From Gammaproteobacteria bacterium (GTDB lineage: Bacteria; Pseudomonadota; Gammaproteobacteria; Pseudomonadales; Pseudohongiellaceae): a stretch of 64,000 nt of DNA. Numbering within the stretch: the stretch's first letter is position 1; each line of letters begins with the position of its first letter. Of this stretch, positions 10,301-20,436 are shown in pieces. The notes beneath the pieces were generated by a model. The model was given only the letters and a program-made list of their open reading frames with translations, was not told the origin of the DNA and did not search any database. The stretch covers positions 1-64,000 of the forward strand of contig JAURLP010000029.1 in assembly GCA_030831165.1 (NCBI GenBank), written 5' to 3'. The position numbers and the translations under genes were made by a program.

Positions 10301-10783
10301 TCAATCACGAAAATTGTTGAACTGCAGGGGCAAACCCCAATCACCTTCTCGCAAAACCGCCATAACACTTTGCAGATCATCACGCTTTTTACCAGTCACC
10401 CTAAGTTTTTCACCCTGAATAGCCACTTGTACTTTCATCTTAAGATCTTTGACTTTTTTGACTATCTTTCGAGCGGTTTCTGACTCTATGCCTTGTTGAA
10501 TAGTCGCCTTTAAAATAGCTCTTTGACCTGACAACTCGACTTCACCAAGTTTCAAAGCGGCTAAATCGAGCTTACGGCTAGCCATTTTATTACGCAGAAT
10601 TTCAAGCATCTGCTGCGTTTGAAAATCCACTTCAGCTGTTAAAATAATTTCCGAATCTGTCAATTCGTAGGAAGCATCCACACCCTTAAAATCAAAGCGA
10701 TTAGTCATCTCACGCTGAGCCTGATCTACAGCGTTAGTCATTTCATGCATGTCGACCTCAGAAACCACATCAAAAGTTGGCAT
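10301..10783 (-). CDS. yajQ: YajQ family nucleotide-binding protein
   Basis: 160 aa, full length. YajQ proteins have two ferredoxin-like folds and bind nucleotides; a Xanthomonas homologue binds cyclic di-GMP. The MPTFDVVSEVDMHEMTNAVDQ start, the TNRFDFKG motif (about 28-35) and the QFNNFRD end are diagnostic. It follows the aceEF genes on the same strand after a gap of about 200 bp with a hairpin, so it is probably a separate unit. Confidence 0.95.
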   Translation of the reverse strand: MPTFDVVSEVDMHEMTNAVDQAQREMTNRFDFKGVDASYELTDSEIILTAEVDFQTQQMLEILRNKMASRKLDLAALKLGEVELSGQRAILKATIQQGIESETARKIVKKVKDLKMKVQVAIQGEKLRVTGKKRDDLQSVMAVLREGDWGLPLQFNNFRD

Positions 10784-10909
10784 TGAATCTTCCTCACTTA
10801 ATTTTGTTAATAAAAATTATAAAGCAGACTTTATAAATATCTTAAAATGTTAGGGAGTAAATATGCTTAACGGAGTGAGCGTAGTCAAGACGAGAATATC
10901 ACTTAATAA

Positions 10910-10936
10910 GGTCACTTAACTTTAAAGTAAGTGACC
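10910..10936. terminator. Hairpin after aceF, probable terminator
   Basis: GGTCACTTA (10910-10918) and TAAGTGACC (10928-10936) form a perfect 9-bp stem that extends inward with one bulge. It lies 48 bp past the aceF stop codon. On the minus strand only a short T-rich stretch follows, so termination strength is uncertain. Confidence 0.5.
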
Positions 10937-10984
10937 AACTTAAATTATGCTCTCAACGAAGTATTGGCAAGCGCAATAGTTAAG

Positions 10985-12685
10985 CTATAAGACCATTAAG
11001 CGTATATCACTGAGCAAGTCATTAAGATAACTACAAAACAAACCACCATCTACGCCATTCACTGCTCGATGATCATAGGACAACGAGAATGGGAGAATCT
11101 TGCGAGGTACAAATTCGTTATTGATCCAGACTGGTTTTATGGTGGTTTTGGAAACGCCCAGTATAGCCACTTCCGGGGCATTAACTATTGGAGTAAATCC
11201 TACACCCCCTAAATTCCCCAGACTTGAAACTGTAAAACAGCCCCCTTCCATCTCTTCCCTGGTTAGCTTACGATCTTTAGCTTTTTGACTGAGCTCGGTA
11301 ATTTCAGCTGCAATTTGCCATACAGATTTCTTATCTGCATTGTTAACTACTGGCACTATCAAGCCTGCAGTCGTTGCAACAGCCACTCCGATATGAATAT
11401 ATTTTTTCTGGATTAATTTATTACCTGACGAATGTAAAGACACATTAAATTGCGGGAATTCAGTTAAAGCCTGTGCACAGGCTTTAACGATAAATGGCAG
11501 CGGTGATAATTTAATGCCTTTCTTTTCTGAAAGTGTTTTCTGAGCAGCTCGAAATTCTTCTAGATCCGTAACATCTGCTTCTTCAAATTGGGTCACATGC
11601 GGAACTGTTAACCAGTTTTGGGACATATTTCGAGAAGTCACCTGATGCAACTTACTCATAGCAACTTCTTCAATTTCACCAAATTGACTGAAATCGATGT
11701 CTTTAATCTGGGGTAATGCAAAAGTTGAACCTGCAGAGCTGACGGCAGCTCCACTTTGAAGCGCATTTTTCACAAAATCCTGTACATCTTCTTTGAGGAT
11801 ACGATTTTTGGTTCCCGTCCCCATAACCAAAGTTAAATCTACACCCATTTCACGAGCCAGTTTTCTGACTGCCGGACCTGCATAGACTTCTGAATTATCT
11901 TTAGGTTTCGCCGCATGTTGAGAACTTGATGCAGTTTGAGCGGAAGATGGAGCCGGGATACTTTTAGGCTTGCTTTGCGGTGTTTTATCATCGCCTGCTG
12001 TTGATTGAGTTTCTATTTTTGTTGCCGGGGAGGATTCTGCTTTGGCATTACCACCAGCTTCAACTTCTGCGCGCATTATTACAGCGCCAGTCGTCACTTT
12101 ATCGCCAACTTTCACCATAATGTCAGTAATTTTACCGCTGAATGGCGCAGGCACGTCCATTGCGGCCTTGTCAGTTTCCAATGTAAGCAGACCCTGATCA
12201 GTACTGACTTCATCGCCAACTGCTACTAATAAATCAATGACTTCTACAGCATCGTCTGAACCTAAATCGGGTATAACAATATCTGTAACTGACTGTTCAG
12301 ATTTTCCAGCCGGTTGTTCTTCTGCTTTTTCGGAGCCTACATTTTGCGCAGTGCTTGCTTGCTCTGTTTTTGACCCTAATTCAGCCAATGTTTCTTTGAT
12401 ATTTTCTTTAGAGTCTTTACCGGCGTCACTATCAGTATTTTGGCTGCCAACACTTTCTATAATAATAATCTCGTGACCTTGATTAACAGTATCACCAACC
12501 TTGACCAATACTTCTTTTACAACGCCAGCAGTGGTTGCCGGGATTTCCATGGCCGCTTTATCTGTTTCCAGAACTAACAAAGAGTCATTCTCCTGAATCT
12601 CATCTCCTGGAGAAACTAGAATTTCAATAACTTCAACATCTGCCGAATCACCTAAATCAGGAATTGTTATTTTTTTCAGGGACAC
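10985..12685 (-). CDS. aceF: Pyruvate dehydrogenase E2, dihydrolipoyl acetyltransferase
   Basis: 566 aa. It moves the acetyl group from E1 to coenzyme A in the pyruvate dehydrogenase complex. Two lipoyl domains carry the ETDKAAM motif with lipoyl-lysines at K43 and K173. An Ala/Pro/Ser/Gln-rich linker, a peripheral-subunit-binding domain (about 267-305) and the catalytic domain with DHRAVNGVDGG (His539, Asp546 region) follow. E. coli has three lipoyl domains; two is common elsewhere. It lies 22 bp after aceE in one operon. No lpd (E3) gene is nearby. Confidence 0.98.
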   Translation of the reverse strand: MSLKKITIPDLGDSADVEVIEILVSPGDEIQENDSLLVLETDKAAMEIPATTAGVVKEVLVKVGDTVNQGHEIIIIESVGSQNTDSDAGKDSKENIKETLAELGSKTEQASTAQNVGSEKAEEQPAGKSEQSVTDIVIPDLGSDDAVEVIDLLVAVGDEVSTDQGLLTLETDKAAMDVPAPFSGKITDIMVKVGDKVTTGAVIMRAEVEAGGNAKAESSPATKIETQSTAGDDKTPQSKPKSIPAPSSAQTASSSQHAAKPKDNSEVYAGPAVRKLAREMGVDLTLVMGTGTKNRILKEDVQDFVKNALQSGAAVSSAGSTFALPQIKDIDFSQFGEIEEVAMSKLHQVTSRNMSQNWLTVPHVTQFEEADVTDLEEFRAAQKTLSEKKGIKLSPLPFIVKACAQALTEFPQFNVSLHSSGNKLIQKKYIHIGVAVATTAGLIVPVVNNADKKSVWQIAAEITELSQKAKDRKLTREEMEGGCFTVSSLGNLGGVGFTPIVNAPEVAILGVSKTTIKPVWINNEFVPRKILPFSLSYDHRAVNGVDGGLFCSYLNDLLSDIRLMVL

Positions 12686-12707
12686 AGATTTCTCCTACTT
12701 TCAATTC

Positions 12708-15389
12708 TTATACTAGAACCGGGTTACTTTTTTCCGGATCCAATTTTAATTTCTTAATCGCTTTGCTGACTTCAGAGGGTTCAATTTTACCTTCTTTTGC
12801 TAACTCATTAAGGGCCGCTATCACAACATAATTACGATCTACTTCAAAAAAGTGTCTAAGCCTTTGCCTGCTGTCGCTTCTTCCAAAACCATCAGTACCT
12901 AGCACCTTTAAAGGCGCAGGAACAAAAGGCCTGATTTGTTCACCATATAACTTGATGTAGTCAGTAGAAACCACAACCGGCCCATCTCGTTTGGATAAGC
13001 ACTCTTCTAAATAAGAAACCTTTGGTTTTTCCTCAGGATGTAACATATTCCAGCGTTCTACTGCCCGACCATCCCTAGTTAATTCATTAAAGCTGGGCAC
13101 ACTCCAAACATCAACGCTGACTTTGTAATCTTTTCTTAAAACTTCAGCAGCCGCTCTAACTTCAAGCAGGATTGTTCCACTGCCGAGTAAGCGTACTCTT
13201 AAATTTTCTTTTGAAGTCACTTTATAGGTTTTGCTGTCACCATCTTCCAGCAAATACATACCTTTTTTAATGCCTTCTTCACAACCTTTGGGCATATCCG
13301 GCTGAACATAATTTTCATTCATCGTGGTGATGTAATAAAAAACATTTTCGTCGTTTTGATACATCCGACGCATGCCATCCTGAATAATGACTGCTAGTTC
13401 ATAAGCATATGTAGGATCGTATGTCACACAATTGGGAATAGTGTTGGCCATAATATGACTGTGTCCATCCTGATGTTGCAGCCCTTCACCATTCAGTGTT
13501 GTTCTGCCTGCGGTGCCTCCCACCAGAAATCCTCTGGCTTGCAAATCACCAGCAGCCCAGCACAAATCACCGACTCTTTGAAAACCAAACATGGAGTAAT
13601 AAATATAAAAAGGAATCAAAGGATAGTTGTGCACACTATAGGAAGTGGCTGCTGACAGCCATGAACTCATTGCCCCGGCTTCATTGATGCCTTCTTCCAA
13701 AATCTGGCCTTTTACATCTTCCCGGTAATACATGACCTGACCAGAATCAGCAGGATCATATAGCTGGCCTAATGCAGAGTAGATTCCAATTTGGCGGAAC
13801 ATTCCTTCCATACCAAATGTACGGGCTTCATCCGGCACAATAGGTACAATATTCTCACCAACTTTTTTGTCTTTTACTAAACCTGTTATTAGCCTGACGA
13901 AAGCCATGGTAGTCGAAATCTCACGCTCCCCTGTTCCAGTTGTAATGGCTTTAAATTCACTCAAATCAGGAGTTTCTAATTTTATACTCTTGGCTCTGCG
14001 TTGAGGAACAATACCACCCAGCGCTTCCCGACGTTTACGCATATATTGCATTTCCGGGCTGTTTTCATCCGGACGATAATAAGGAACCTCTTCTAGTTTG
14101 TCGTCGGGAATCGGAATGCCAAAACGGTCACGAAAATCTTTCAAGCTGTCGAGACTGAGCTTTTTAGCATTATGTGCAGGGTTTTGCCCTTCTACTGCTG
14201 AAAAGGCATAACCTTTTACAGTTTTGGCCAGAATAACTGTCGGGCGGTCGGTTGTATCGACAGCCTCTTTATAAGCCGCATATACCTTGAATGGGTCATG
14301 ACCTCCACGATTGAGATTCATGATGTCATCATCACTAAGGTGTTCAACCATTTTTAATAATTCCGGGCTTTTCCCAAAAAAGTGCTCCCGGGTATATGCA
14401 CCTCCACGGCTCTTGTAAGTTTGATATTCACCATCAACGACTTCATCCATTCGAGCCTGCAGGTGCCCTTCAGTATCTTTTTCCAATAGTGCGTCCCAAT
14501 GCCTACCCCAGACAACCTTGATGACATTCCAGCCAGCCCCACGAAAAATCCCTTCCAGTTCCTGAATGATTTTGCCATTTCCTCGGACAGGCCCGTCCAG
14601 GCGCTGCAAGTTACAGTTAATGACAAAATTCAAATTACCCAGTTTTTCCCGACCAGCAACACTAATAGCGCCCAAAGATTCAGGCTCATCACATTCACCA
14701 TCGCCCAAGAAGGCCCAAATCTGACGGTCACCCTGTTTGACTTGGCCTCGGTTATCCAGGTATTTCATGACGTGGGCCTGATAAATCGCCTGCAGCGGAC
14801 CCAGCCCCATGGATACGGTCGGAAACTGCCAATAATCAGGCATTAAGTAGGGATGAGGATAGGAAGAAAGACCTTTCCCATCGACTTCCTGTCGAAAGTT
14901 GTCTAGCTGCTCTTCAGTTAATCGGCCTTCCAGAAAAGAACGTGAATAGGTACCAGGTGAAGAATGTCCTTGAAAGAAAACCAAATCAGCTTTTTGATTT
15001 TCTGTTTCACCTCGGAAAAAGTAGTTAAAACCAACATCATAGAGCGTAGCACTTGAAGCAAATGAAGATATGTGTCCCCCCAAATCCAATCCCAGCTTAT
15101 TGGCTCGCATAACCATAGCCATAGCATTCCACCGCACAATACTTCGAATACTTCGCTCCATAAACATATCCCCAGGCATTTTTGCTTCAGCAGAAACAGG
15201 AATAGTATTTCTATAGGGGGTATTGAGGACATCCGGAGGCAGTGGCTCACCGGACTCAGTGGCTTTGTTAACCAGACATTTAAGTAAAAATTGTGCTCTT
15301 TCCAAGCCGTGATTTTTTATGACTGAAGCTATCGAATCTACCCATTCCTGAGTTTCTTGCTTGTCGATATCTTTAATAGTCTCTGACAT
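12708..15389 (-). CDS. aceE: Pyruvate dehydrogenase E1, homodimeric type
   Basis: 893 aa, full length. This thiamine-diphosphate enzyme decarboxylates pyruvate and acetylates the lipoyl group of AceF, feeding the citric acid cycle. The thiamine-diphosphate motif GDGECDEPES leading to NLNFVINCN, the RWNAMAMVMRAN stretch and the GRSDSRQRLRHFFEVD end are typical of the single-chain E1. It is the first gene of aceEF. Its upstream gap contains three related palindromic sites (see 15426-15586), pointing to control by a PdhR-like repressor. Confidence 0.99.
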   Translation of the reverse strand: MSETIKDIDKQETQEWVDSIASVIKNHGLERAQFLLKCLVNKATESGEPLPPDVLNTPYRNTIPVSAEAKMPGDMFMERSIRSIVRWNAMAMVMRANKLGLDLGGHISSFASSATLYDVGFNYFFRGETENQKADLVFFQGHSSPGTYSRSFLEGRLTEEQLDNFRQEVDGKGLSSYPHPYLMPDYWQFPTVSMGLGPLQAIYQAHVMKYLDNRGQVKQGDRQIWAFLGDGECDEPESLGAISVAGREKLGNLNFVINCNLQRLDGPVRGNGKIIQELEGIFRGAGWNVIKVVWGRHWDALLEKDTEGHLQARMDEVVDGEYQTYKSRGGAYTREHFFGKSPELLKMVEHLSDDDIMNLNRGGHDPFKVYAAYKEAVDTTDRPTVILAKTVKGYAFSAVEGQNPAHNAKKLSLDSLKDFRDRFGIPIPDDKLEEVPYYRPDENSPEMQYMRKRREALGGIVPQRRAKSIKLETPDLSEFKAITTGTGEREISTTMAFVRLITGLVKDKKVGENIVPIVPDEARTFGMEGMFRQIGIYSALGQLYDPADSGQVMYYREDVKGQILEEGINEAGAMSSWLSAATSYSVHNYPLIPFYIYYSMFGFQRVGDLCWAAGDLQARGFLVGGTAGRTTLNGEGLQHQDGHSHIMANTIPNCVTYDPTYAYELAVIIQDGMRRMYQNDENVFYYITTMNENYVQPDMPKGCEEGIKKGMYLLEDGDSKTYKVTSKENLRVRLLGSGTILLEVRAAAEVLRKDYKVSVDVWSVPSFNELTRDGRAVERWNMLHPEEKPKVSYLEECLSKRDGPVVVSTDYIKLYGEQIRPFVPAPLKVLGTDGFGRSDSRQRLRHFFEVDRNYVVIAALNELAKEGKIEPSEVSKAIKKLKLDPEKSNPVLV

Positions 15390-15425
15390 AGGTTAATTCT
15401 CTTGTACTCGTTAGAAAAAAATATC

Positions 15426-15586
15426 TGTAGTAAAGCTACAATAGGGCGCAATTCTACTTAAATATTTAGCAAATTTCTAGTAAAGATCTTAATATATGTA
15501 GTAATACTACATATATTAAATACTTTTTATGGATTTTTAAATATTTTCTATATATATCAAGCAGATAGCTTTGTAGTGCAGCTAAT
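15426..15586. promoter_or_regulatory. Three palindromic operator sites upstream of aceE
   Basis: TGTAGTAAAGCTACA (15426-15440), TGTAGTAATACTACA (15497-15511) and a weaker TGTAGTGCAGCTAAT (15572-15586) share one pattern. The middle site is the core of a 31-bp palindrome (15489-15519; 15-bp arms, 1-base centre). Its TAGTAATACTA core fits the TNGTNNNACNA operator of FadR-subfamily GntR regulators, to which the pyruvate dehydrogenase repressor PdhR belongs. That aceE is the target is an inference from position. The third site touches the end of ampD. Confidence 0.65.
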
Positions 15587-16128
15587 CAACCCACCAATCC
15601 ATCTCTATATCGCTGCCAATCGAAGAAAGGGCCTGGATCCGTTTTTCTATCCGGCGCTATATCCGAATGGCCTGTTATCCTATCCTCACTCATTGCAGGA
15701 TAGGCATCTAACAAGGCGCGAGTTACAGCAATTAAAGCGCTATATTGAGCGTCTGTAAATTCTTCATAATCAGTTCCTTCCAATTCGATGCCAATTGAGA
15801 ATTCATTGCATCTCTCACGACCTTGATAAACAGAAATTCCGGCATGCCAGGCCTGCATATTAAAAGGCACATATTGAACAATCTCTCCGTCTCTCCTTAT
15901 GAGCAGATGTGAAGAAACCTGTAAGCCTTCCAATTCCTTGAAAAATTCATGCTCATTGCAATCCAGCTGATTGCAAAAAAGTTGATCAATATGAGAGCCT
16001 CCAAATTGGCCAGGGGGAAGACTGATGTTATGAATCACCAAAAGATCGATAAGCCTGTCTCCCCGTTCACTGCAGTTAGGAGAGTCTAGTTGTCGCGCAT
16101 TATCCAGGCGATGGCCAATAATTTTCAT
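15586..16128 (-). CDS. ampD: AmpD, 1,6-anhydro-muramyl-peptide amidase
   Basis: 180 aa, full length. This cytoplasmic zinc amidase cleaves the peptide from 1,6-anhydro-MurNAc during cell-wall recycling; its loss derepresses AmpC beta-lactamase in species that carry AmpR/AmpC. The zinc ligands His33 (LLVIHNIS), His154 (ITGHSDIAP) and Asp164 (RKTDPGP) are present, as is the IGIELEGTDYEEF motif. It is divergent from nadC, the usual gammaproteobacterial arrangement. ampE is not next to it. Confidence 0.97.
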   Translation of the reverse strand: MKIIGHRLDNARQLDSPNCSERGDRLIDLLVIHNISLPPGQFGGSHIDQLFCNQLDCNEHEFFKELEGLQVSSHLLIRRDGEIVQYVPFNMQAWHAGISVYQGRERCNEFSIGIELEGTDYEEFTDAQYSALIAVTRALLDAYPAMSEDRITGHSDIAPDRKTDPGPFFDWQRYRDGLVG

Positions 16129-16157
16129 AGCGCTGTTATACCATAAAAGGGCTAAGC

Positions 16158-16163
16158 TATAAT
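16158..16163 (+). promoter_or_regulatory. Probable -10 box of nadC
   Basis: A perfect TATAAT lies 28 bp before the nadC ATG in the 63-bp ampD/nadC gap, placing a start site near 16170. The best -35 at 17-18 bp spacing is poor, so this rests on the -10 box alone. Confidence 0.45.
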
Positions 16164-16191
16164 GGTTAGCATATATTAAAACGAGATCACC

Positions 16192-17028
16192 ATGACCAAT
16201 AACATTTTTCTAGAAGACCTCGAAACAAATGTTCGCAATGCCTTACAAGAGGATATCGGAAGTGGAGACATTAGCGCTTCCCTCATTCCTTCAGAGCAGA
16301 GAGCAGAAGCAAAGGTGATTTGCAGGGAAAGTGCCGTTATTTGCGGTCAGCACTGGGTCAATGAGGTCTTCAAACAGGTCGACCCCGGTATTGATGTCGT
16401 ATGGGAACTTCTGGATGGCCAGCTTTGCCAAGCCAATGATTTAATATTCAAAGCCTATGGCTCTGCCAAAAACATCCTTAGTGCAGAACGTACTGCATTA
16501 AACTTTCTGCAAATATTGTCTGGCACAGCGACAGCGGCAAGACGTTATGCCAAACTCGTCGAACATACCGCCGTTAAAATTCTGGATACCAGAAAAACAA
16601 TTCCCGGATTACGGCTGGCACAAAAATATGCTGTCACTCAAGGCCGCTGCTACAACCATCGTTTAGGGCTATACGATGCTTTCCTACTTAAAGAAAACCA
16701 TATCAGCGCTTGTGGAGGAATTGCTGAGGCCATTGACTATGCACGTCGCTTCGATGCTGAAAAATCTGTTGAAGTCGAAGTGGAAACTCTCGAGCAACTT
16801 GAAATAGCTCTGCAAGCAAAAGCGGATACTGTAATGCTGGATAATTTTAATTTAGCCGATCTGAAAAAAGCAGTTGCCATAAATAAAGGGAGAGCTCTAC
16901 TAGAGGCCTCAGGCGGTTATGATGATGAAAGTATTATTGCCGTAGCTGAAACCGGCGTTGATTACATATCAGTTGGCGCTCTAACCAAGCATTGCCGGGC
17001 AGTCGATTTTTCAATGCGTTTTGTCTGA
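16192..17028 (+). CDS. nadC: Quinolinate phosphoribosyltransferase
   Basis: 278 aa, full length. It makes nicotinate mononucleotide from quinolinate and phosphoribosyl pyrophosphate in NAD synthesis. The early [12 protein letters not shown] motif, the [18 protein letters not shown] stretch (about 131-148), the [20 protein letters not shown] substrate-binding stretch, EVEVET and the [12 protein letters not shown] and [10 protein letters not shown] segments are all intact. It is divergent from ampD. The pilus genes usually follow nadC in this group; here an 8.5-kb glycan insert comes between. Confidence 0.98.
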   Translation: MTNNIFLEDLETNVRNALQEDIGSGDISASLIPSEQRAEAKVICRESAVICGQHWVNEVFKQVDPGIDVVWELLDGQLCQANDLIFKAYGSAKNILSAERTALNFLQILSGTATAARRYAKLVEHTAVKILDTRKTIPGLRLAQKYAVTQGRCYNHRLGLYDAFLLKENHISACGGIAEAIDYARRFDAEKSVEVEVETLEQLEIALQAKADTVMLDNFNLADLKKAVAINKGRALLEASGGYDDESIIAVAETGVDYISVGALTKHCRAVDFSMRFV

Positions 17029-17115
17029 ACATAAACATAAGGCATTATCTTTTAGCAGCTTTTCCAGGTTCTCGATAACTTAGGATTGCGCTCACTGACA
17101 CATTAGTCTGGCACT

Positions 17116-19146
17116 TTGATATGCAGTATATTAAGGCATAAAATACAGCAAACTAAGCTCTTCAAAAACTTGAACACTCAAGAATCTTCCTACAATCTCA
17201 ATTTCAGACCTGATATCCAGGGACTCAGGGCATTAGCCATTTTCCTGGTCGTATTCTGTCATGCAGGCCTTCCGGGTTTTGCTGGCGGCTTTGTAGGTGT
17301 GGATATTTTCTTTGTTTTATCAGGGTATTTAATAAGCGGCTTGTTGATCAAAGAAGTTCATTTAAGTGATAAAGTAAACTTTCTACGCTTCTATTCCCGA
17401 CGGCTCAAACGCTTATTGCCAGCCTTATTGACTGTCGTATTTACAACGTCTCTAACTGCTTACTTCATCCTGGCGCCCTTTGAACAAATTGAACAAGCGC
17501 AAACAGCTTTTTCCGTATCTATCTGGTTAAGTAATTTTTATTTTAGCTTTGCCGACTTGAATTATTTTGCACCGGTTGCTGATAGCAACCTTTTCCTGCA
17601 CACATGGTCTTTAGCGGTAGAAGAACAGTTCTATCTGGTTTGGCCTTTGTTGTTATTCATTCTGCTGTTGAAAGTTCAACATGCTAGCAGCCAGGATCAA
17701 AGCCGCAACTTGCTTCACGGCTTAATTGGTATTTTCTTATTAAGTTTTGCTCTCTCAATATACTGGCTGGATAAAGCGCCTGTTCTGGCTTTTTACCTCA
17801 TGCCCAGCCGTGCTTGGCAATTCGCTCTGGGTGGAATTACCTTTGTAATAAGCAGCGGTAAAAAATCATACTTAAGCGATACTAGACTTCTTAATCTGGC
17901 CGGCCTTATCGGGATAGGGCTAGTAGTTGCTACTTTATTTGTTATAGATGATGCATCACCCTACCCAGGGATTAAGGCCTTACTACCTTCTTTAGCTACT
18001 GCATTAATACTTATTTCTGGTCTGTCCAACAAACCAGCTATCTACACAAAACTTTTTTCATGGCGGTGGATGCAAAAAATTGGGGACCTTTCTTACTCCT
18101 GGTACTTATGGCACTGGCCTGTTCTGGTCTTAGGCAATATTGTCTTCCCACAAACTACATTTGTTCTACAGTTTTCCTTACTTCTACTTTCTTTAGTTCT
18201 TGCTCAGCTAAGCTATGTTTTCATAGAGACGCCTTTGCGCAATTTAGAGCTTTTTATTTTAAAGCCAGTTATTACTTTGAGCGCATCAATTACCGCCATG
18301 CTTATAGCTTTATTAATGGGGAATACATGGGGGGACACTGCTGAAAAAAACCTGATTACACCAGATCAACTTGACTACACCGGAGTTCGAAACAGTTTAC
18401 CAGTAATATACAGGAATGGCTGTGATGATTGGTATTCTAACTCTCGAATTATACCTTGTAATTTCGGCGATGCTGAGGCCGATAAGACCGCCATTTTGAT
18501 CGGTGATAGTGTAGGTGCGCAATGGTTCACAGCGCTTGCTGATTCATTTACCGAGTCTGGTTGGCGATTCATAATTTTTACGAAATCATCCTGCCCCATC
18601 GTTGATGAACCCATTTTCTATGATCGTATCGGCATGGTTTATGAAGTTTGCGAAGAATGGCGTGACAATGTTCTTGCTGGTATCAATCAATTTAATCCGG
18701 ATCTGATATTTATCGGCAACTCAGCAGAGTATGACTATACACAAACGCAATGGAACGAAGGCACACAAAGAGTGCTTAGCCGTTTAGCTCCCGGGCTTGA
18801 CCACCTGTTCATTATACCTGGCACACATAACTTACCTTTTGATGGCCCCGGCTGTCTGGCTCGACAAAATTGGCAACCAGAATTTCTGGAAGAATTTACA
18901 AATTGTACTTATCAGCCAGAAACCTATGCGTCCTCAGATATGCTGGCTGGCATTTCGATTGCGGCTAGTTCTTTTGAAAATGTTAGCTTGCTGGATTTAA
19001 ATCCAATAGTCTGTCCAAACGGGATTTGCAGTGCAAAGGTAAATGATGAAATTGTTTATCGGGATAGTCAGCATTTGACAGACCAATTTGTGTCCAATCA
19101 CCAAGAAGAAATAGAACAAATGATCAGGTCCATTTACCCTTTTTAA
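17116..19146 (+). CDS. OafA/YrhL-type membrane acyltransferase with SGNH domain
   Basis: 676 aa from TTG at 17116; TTG at 17170 in the same frame (658 aa) is equally possible, and there is no ATG in this region. The N-terminal acyltransferase-3 domain (about 30-390, about ten membrane spans) opens with RPDIQGLRALA and has the catalytic His (VVFCHAG, about 49). The C-terminal extracytoplasmic SGNH hydrolase domain has GDSVG (about 462-466) and a late DSQH pair. Such proteins O-acetylate surface polysaccharides, peptidoglycan or lipids; the acceptor here is unknown. It is the only plus-strand gene of the glycan insert. Confidence 0.92.
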   Translation: MICSILRHKIQQTKLFKNLNTQESSYNLNFRPDIQGLRALAIFLVVFCHAGLPGFAGGFVGVDIFFVLSGYLISGLLIKEVHLSDKVNFLRFYSRRLKRLLPALLTVVFTTSLTAYFILAPFEQIEQAQTAFSVSIWLSNFYFSFADLNYFAPVADSNLFLHTWSLAVEEQFYLVWPLLLFILLLKVQHASSQDQSRNLLHGLIGIFLLSFALSIYWLDKAPVLAFYLMPSRAWQFALGGITFVISSGKKSYLSDTRLLNLAGLIGIGLVVATLFVIDDASPYPGIKALLPSLATALILISGLSNKPAIYTKLFSWRWMQKIGDLSYSWYLWHWPVLVLGNIVFPQTTFVLQFSLLLLSLVLAQLSYVFIETPLRNLELFILKPVITLSASITAMLIALLMGNTWGDTAEKNLITPDQLDYTGVRNSLPVIYRNGCDDWYSNSRIIPCNFGDAEADKTAILIGDSVGAQWFTALADSFTESGWRFIIFTKSSCPIVDEPIFYDRIGMVYEVCEEWRDNVLAGINQFNPDLIFIGNSAEYDYTQTQWNEGTQRVLSRLAPGLDHLFIIPGTHNLPFDGPGCLARQNWQPEFLEEFTNCTYQPETYASSDMLAGISIAASSFENVSLLDLNPIVCPNGICSAKVNDEIVYRDSQHLTDQFVSNHQEEIEQMIRSIYPF

Positions 19147-19179
19147 CTCTTAAAGGGGTATTAAGGTATTCGTAAAAAC

Positions 19180-20370
19180 TCAAGATTGATCGTTTATTAA
19201 CTGCTCAATAATAGCCTGGTATCGAGCTGAAACTTTTTTCCAATCAAAGTAACTTGCACGTTGTAGTCCTTCTTCAGCCAGCGTATTCCTCAATTTCTCA
19301 TCTCCAAGTAAACGATGAATTGCTTGGGCAAGTTCTGATGCTGAACCAGGCTCAAATAGCAGCCCATCTTTATCATGACTAATAACATCTTTTACTGCAG
19401 GTAATGCAGAAGCAATCACGGGGCAACCACAGGCCATCGCTTCCACACTTACCAGACCCAAACCTTCCTGATCCCCATCTCTAGAGATGATTGACGGCAA
19501 AACAAAGATGCTCGCTTGTTGATAATATGCTGGTAGATCTTTATTGCTGATAGCACCTAAAAAGCTAACCTGATCCTGTAACTGCTTTTGGGCGACCAGG
19601 CTTTTAAGATTTTCAGCTTCAGGGCCATCTCCAATAATCGTTAATTCGGGCAAGATATCTTTTGATCTCAGTTCCGCCATGGCTTCAATCAGAACAGGGA
19701 TTCCTTTTTTTTCGACTAAACGGCCGACACACAATAATCCATTTCTAGCGGATTTCTGACGGCCATCTGGAGCGACAAATAAATCTGTAGTGTCCACTCC
19801 CATCGGTTGCACATCTACATCATTCCCTGTGAGTCCCAAGTTAATGCACTCATTAACCATGCCATGGCTCACGACCGTCAACCTGGCAGCTTTCCTCAAT
19901 ATCCAGCGTTTCACCGGGGCAAGGAATTTACTATTCAGAGCGTAGAGATCACCGCCATGAGAGGTTAGCAAGAATTTATATGAACTTAAGGCAACAACAA
20001 AACCTTGAGGAATTATCCAATGAGCATGAATGAGAGAAAACTGGTGCTTCCGCTGTAATCGCCTTATTGCCAACCACTGCCCGGCAACAAATAATGGCAG
20101 CAACAAGGCATATAGAGGTCGGCGCTTTATTTTCCTCAGCAAGCCTCCATCATAAGCCAGCACTTCCATAGTCTCTGGAGCATACCTGTAGCGATGTACA
20201 TGTATTCCGTTGAACACTTCCTCCTCTTTAGAGCCTTCACAGTGCGGAGCTAGTATATGCACCTCATAGTCTTGTAATCCTTGGCATAGATAATAAATAA
20301 ATGGAGGGTCCGTATCCCCGAGCCATCTGGGAAAGGTAGAAGTTGTAACAAGAATTTTTTTGTTCGGCAT
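19180..20370 (-). CDS. Family 4 glycosyltransferase
   Basis: 396 aa from ATG at 20370; a TTG seven codons upstream is possible. It is a GT-B retaining sugar transferase facing the cytoplasm. The TTSTFPRWLGDTDPPF opening is typical of one GT4 group. HAHWIIPQG and TSHGGDLY lie in the acceptor half. The donor half has VGRLVEKKG, IGDGPE and the EGLGLVSVEAMACGCPVIAS signature with its EX7E pair. The sugar and acceptor are unknown. It is the last gene of the minus-strand glycan set and is convergent with the acyltransferase. Confidence 0.93.
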   Translation of the reverse strand: MPNKKILVTTSTFPRWLGDTDPPFIYYLCQGLQDYEVHILAPHCEGSKEEEVFNGIHVHRYRYAPETMEVLAYDGGLLRKIKRRPLYALLLPLFVAGQWLAIRRLQRKHQFSLIHAHWIIPQGFVVALSSYKFLLTSHGGDLYALNSKFLAPVKRWILRKAARLTVVSHGMVNECINLGLTGNDVDVQPMGVDTTDLFVAPDGRQKSARNGLLCVGRLVEKKGIPVLIEAMAELRSKDILPELTIIGDGPEAENLKSLVAQKQLQDQVSFLGAISNKDLPAYYQQASIFVLPSIISRDGDQEGLGLVSVEAMACGCPVIASALPAVKDVISHDKDGLLFEPGSASELAQAIHRLLGDEKLRNTLAEEGLQRASYFDWKKVSARYQAIIEQLINDQS

Positions 20371-20436
20371 AAACTTATGACTTAAGAACAATTCAAGCTT
20401 GAAGCCACAATAAAAACGACAAGGGTATACATATTA

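Noticed and set aside
16129-16191. Inverted GCTAA/TTAGC pair around the nadC -10 box as an operator
   Set aside because: Only five bases per arm; too short to claim.
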